Shown piece after piece: positions 22,077 to 22,258 of a stretch of 22,258 bases of DNA (positions within the stretch are counted from its first letter, which is position 1; each line of letters opens with the position of its first letter). The DNA is from an uncultured Eubacteriales bacterium (GTDB lineage: Bacteria; Bacillota; Clostridia; UMGS1810). Where the stretch lies: positions 1-22,258 of the forward strand of contig USKN01000008.1 of assembly GCA_900555295.1 (NCBI GenBank). The letters run 5' to 3'. A model generated the notes under the pieces. It worked only from the letters and a program-made list of their open reading frames with translations, had not been told where the DNA came from and made no database searches. The translations under genes and the position numbers were made by a program.

Positions 22077-22258
22077 AAAAACGCAAACTCCGATTGTCGC
22101 CAAACAAGTTTCAAGCATATGCACATATAAATAATACAATCAGCATTGAAGGAGTTTGCAGTTTTTACAAACTATTGTACTGATTACATTAAAAAATATG
22201 CGCAGTTAAAAAAGAAATGTTTTATAGAGTCAATTTTTATTAAACTTGTTTGGCACAT
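22048..22258 (-). ncRNA. Small RNA module A (about 210 nt; promoter beyond window edge)
   Basis: P1 is GCCAAACAAGUUU (22254-22242) with AAACUUGUUUGGC (22111-22099), 13 bp, extendable by UGU/ACA. P2 has two parts: GCGCAUAU (22203-22196) with AUAUGUGC (22128-22121), and UAAUGUAAUCAG (22191-22180) with CUGAUUGUAUUA (22143-22132), 12 pairs. P3 is UACAA-UAGU-UUGUA (22179-22166). The loop motif GCAAACUCC (22159-22151) is a perfect 9-base complement of the tail GGAGUUUGC (22091-22083). A terminator follows. It is longer than B and C because of an extra A/U-rich segment after P1. Function unknown. Confidence 0.8.

Larger units (their letters stand above)
21624..22258 (-). repeat. Tandem array of three small-RNA modules, likely continuing past the edge
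   Basis: Three head-to-tail modules of roughly 170-220 bases. Promoter regions of B and C are nearly identical, terminators of A and B nearly identical, while the helical cores have diverged. This is the pattern of old tandem duplication with structure maintained. There is no open reading frame of note in the 660 bases. Confidence 0.85.

Noticed and set aside
21624..22258. CRISPR array, retron RNA or 6S RNA
   Set aside because: There are no short identical repeats with spacers and no cas genes. No reverse transcriptase lies nearby. The RNAs have a compact P1-P2-P3 plus tail layout instead of the long rod with central bubble of 6S RNA, and they occur in three diverged tandem copies. A covariance search would settle the 6S question.

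Overview
The window reads as a low-GC Gram-positive chromosome from the class Clostridia. Support comes from a spore-development regulator (SpoVT), a T-box leader, an S-layer-homology wall protein, strong sigma-A-type promoters with 17-bp spacers, AAGGAG-type ribosome binding sites and A/T-rich intrinsic terminators. The lineage below class level cannot be read from the sequence.

Left part (1-5150): an acyl-CoA synthetase gene, cut by the window edge, lies on the minus strand behind a complete T-box leader whose best specifier reading is UAC (Tyr). Divergent from it is an operon of a DeoR-type regulator, a cytoplasmic metallophosphoesterase and an organophosphate-antiporter-like permease. This looks like regulated uptake and dephosphorylation of a phosphorylated metabolite.

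Middle part (5150-18210): a two-subunit CHR (chromate-type) transporter is followed by an orphan DUF4118 sensor histidine kinase. Next come a GT2 glycosyltransferase and a polytopic GT-C-like membrane protein, probably donor synthesis plus transfer. A TetR regulator is divergent from an export operon: an MMPL/RND transporter, a heptad-repeat YhgE/Pip-like surface protein, a lipoprotein adaptor with two HlyD-like modules and an SLH-domain wall protein, ending at a strong terminator.

Right part (18210-22258): a gene-free, hairpin-rich stretch precedes a GH63/GH37-like glycosidase. Then come a 97-aa protein with a degraded partner gene (possible HipA/CtkA remnant), spoVT behind a hairpin that contains its ribosome binding site, an elongator tRNA-Met and a small SLOG-family gene. 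The last 640 bases hold three tandem minus-strand modules. Each appears to be a small-RNA gene: two have visible promoters, all three have an intrinsic terminator, and all fold to the same architecture although the helix sequences differ and the pairing is preserved. A loop motif (GCAWACUCY) is complementary to a 3' tail (GGAGUNUGC) in all three. I recognise no family for these RNAs; this array and its link to the promoterless SLOG gene are the most novel part of the window.
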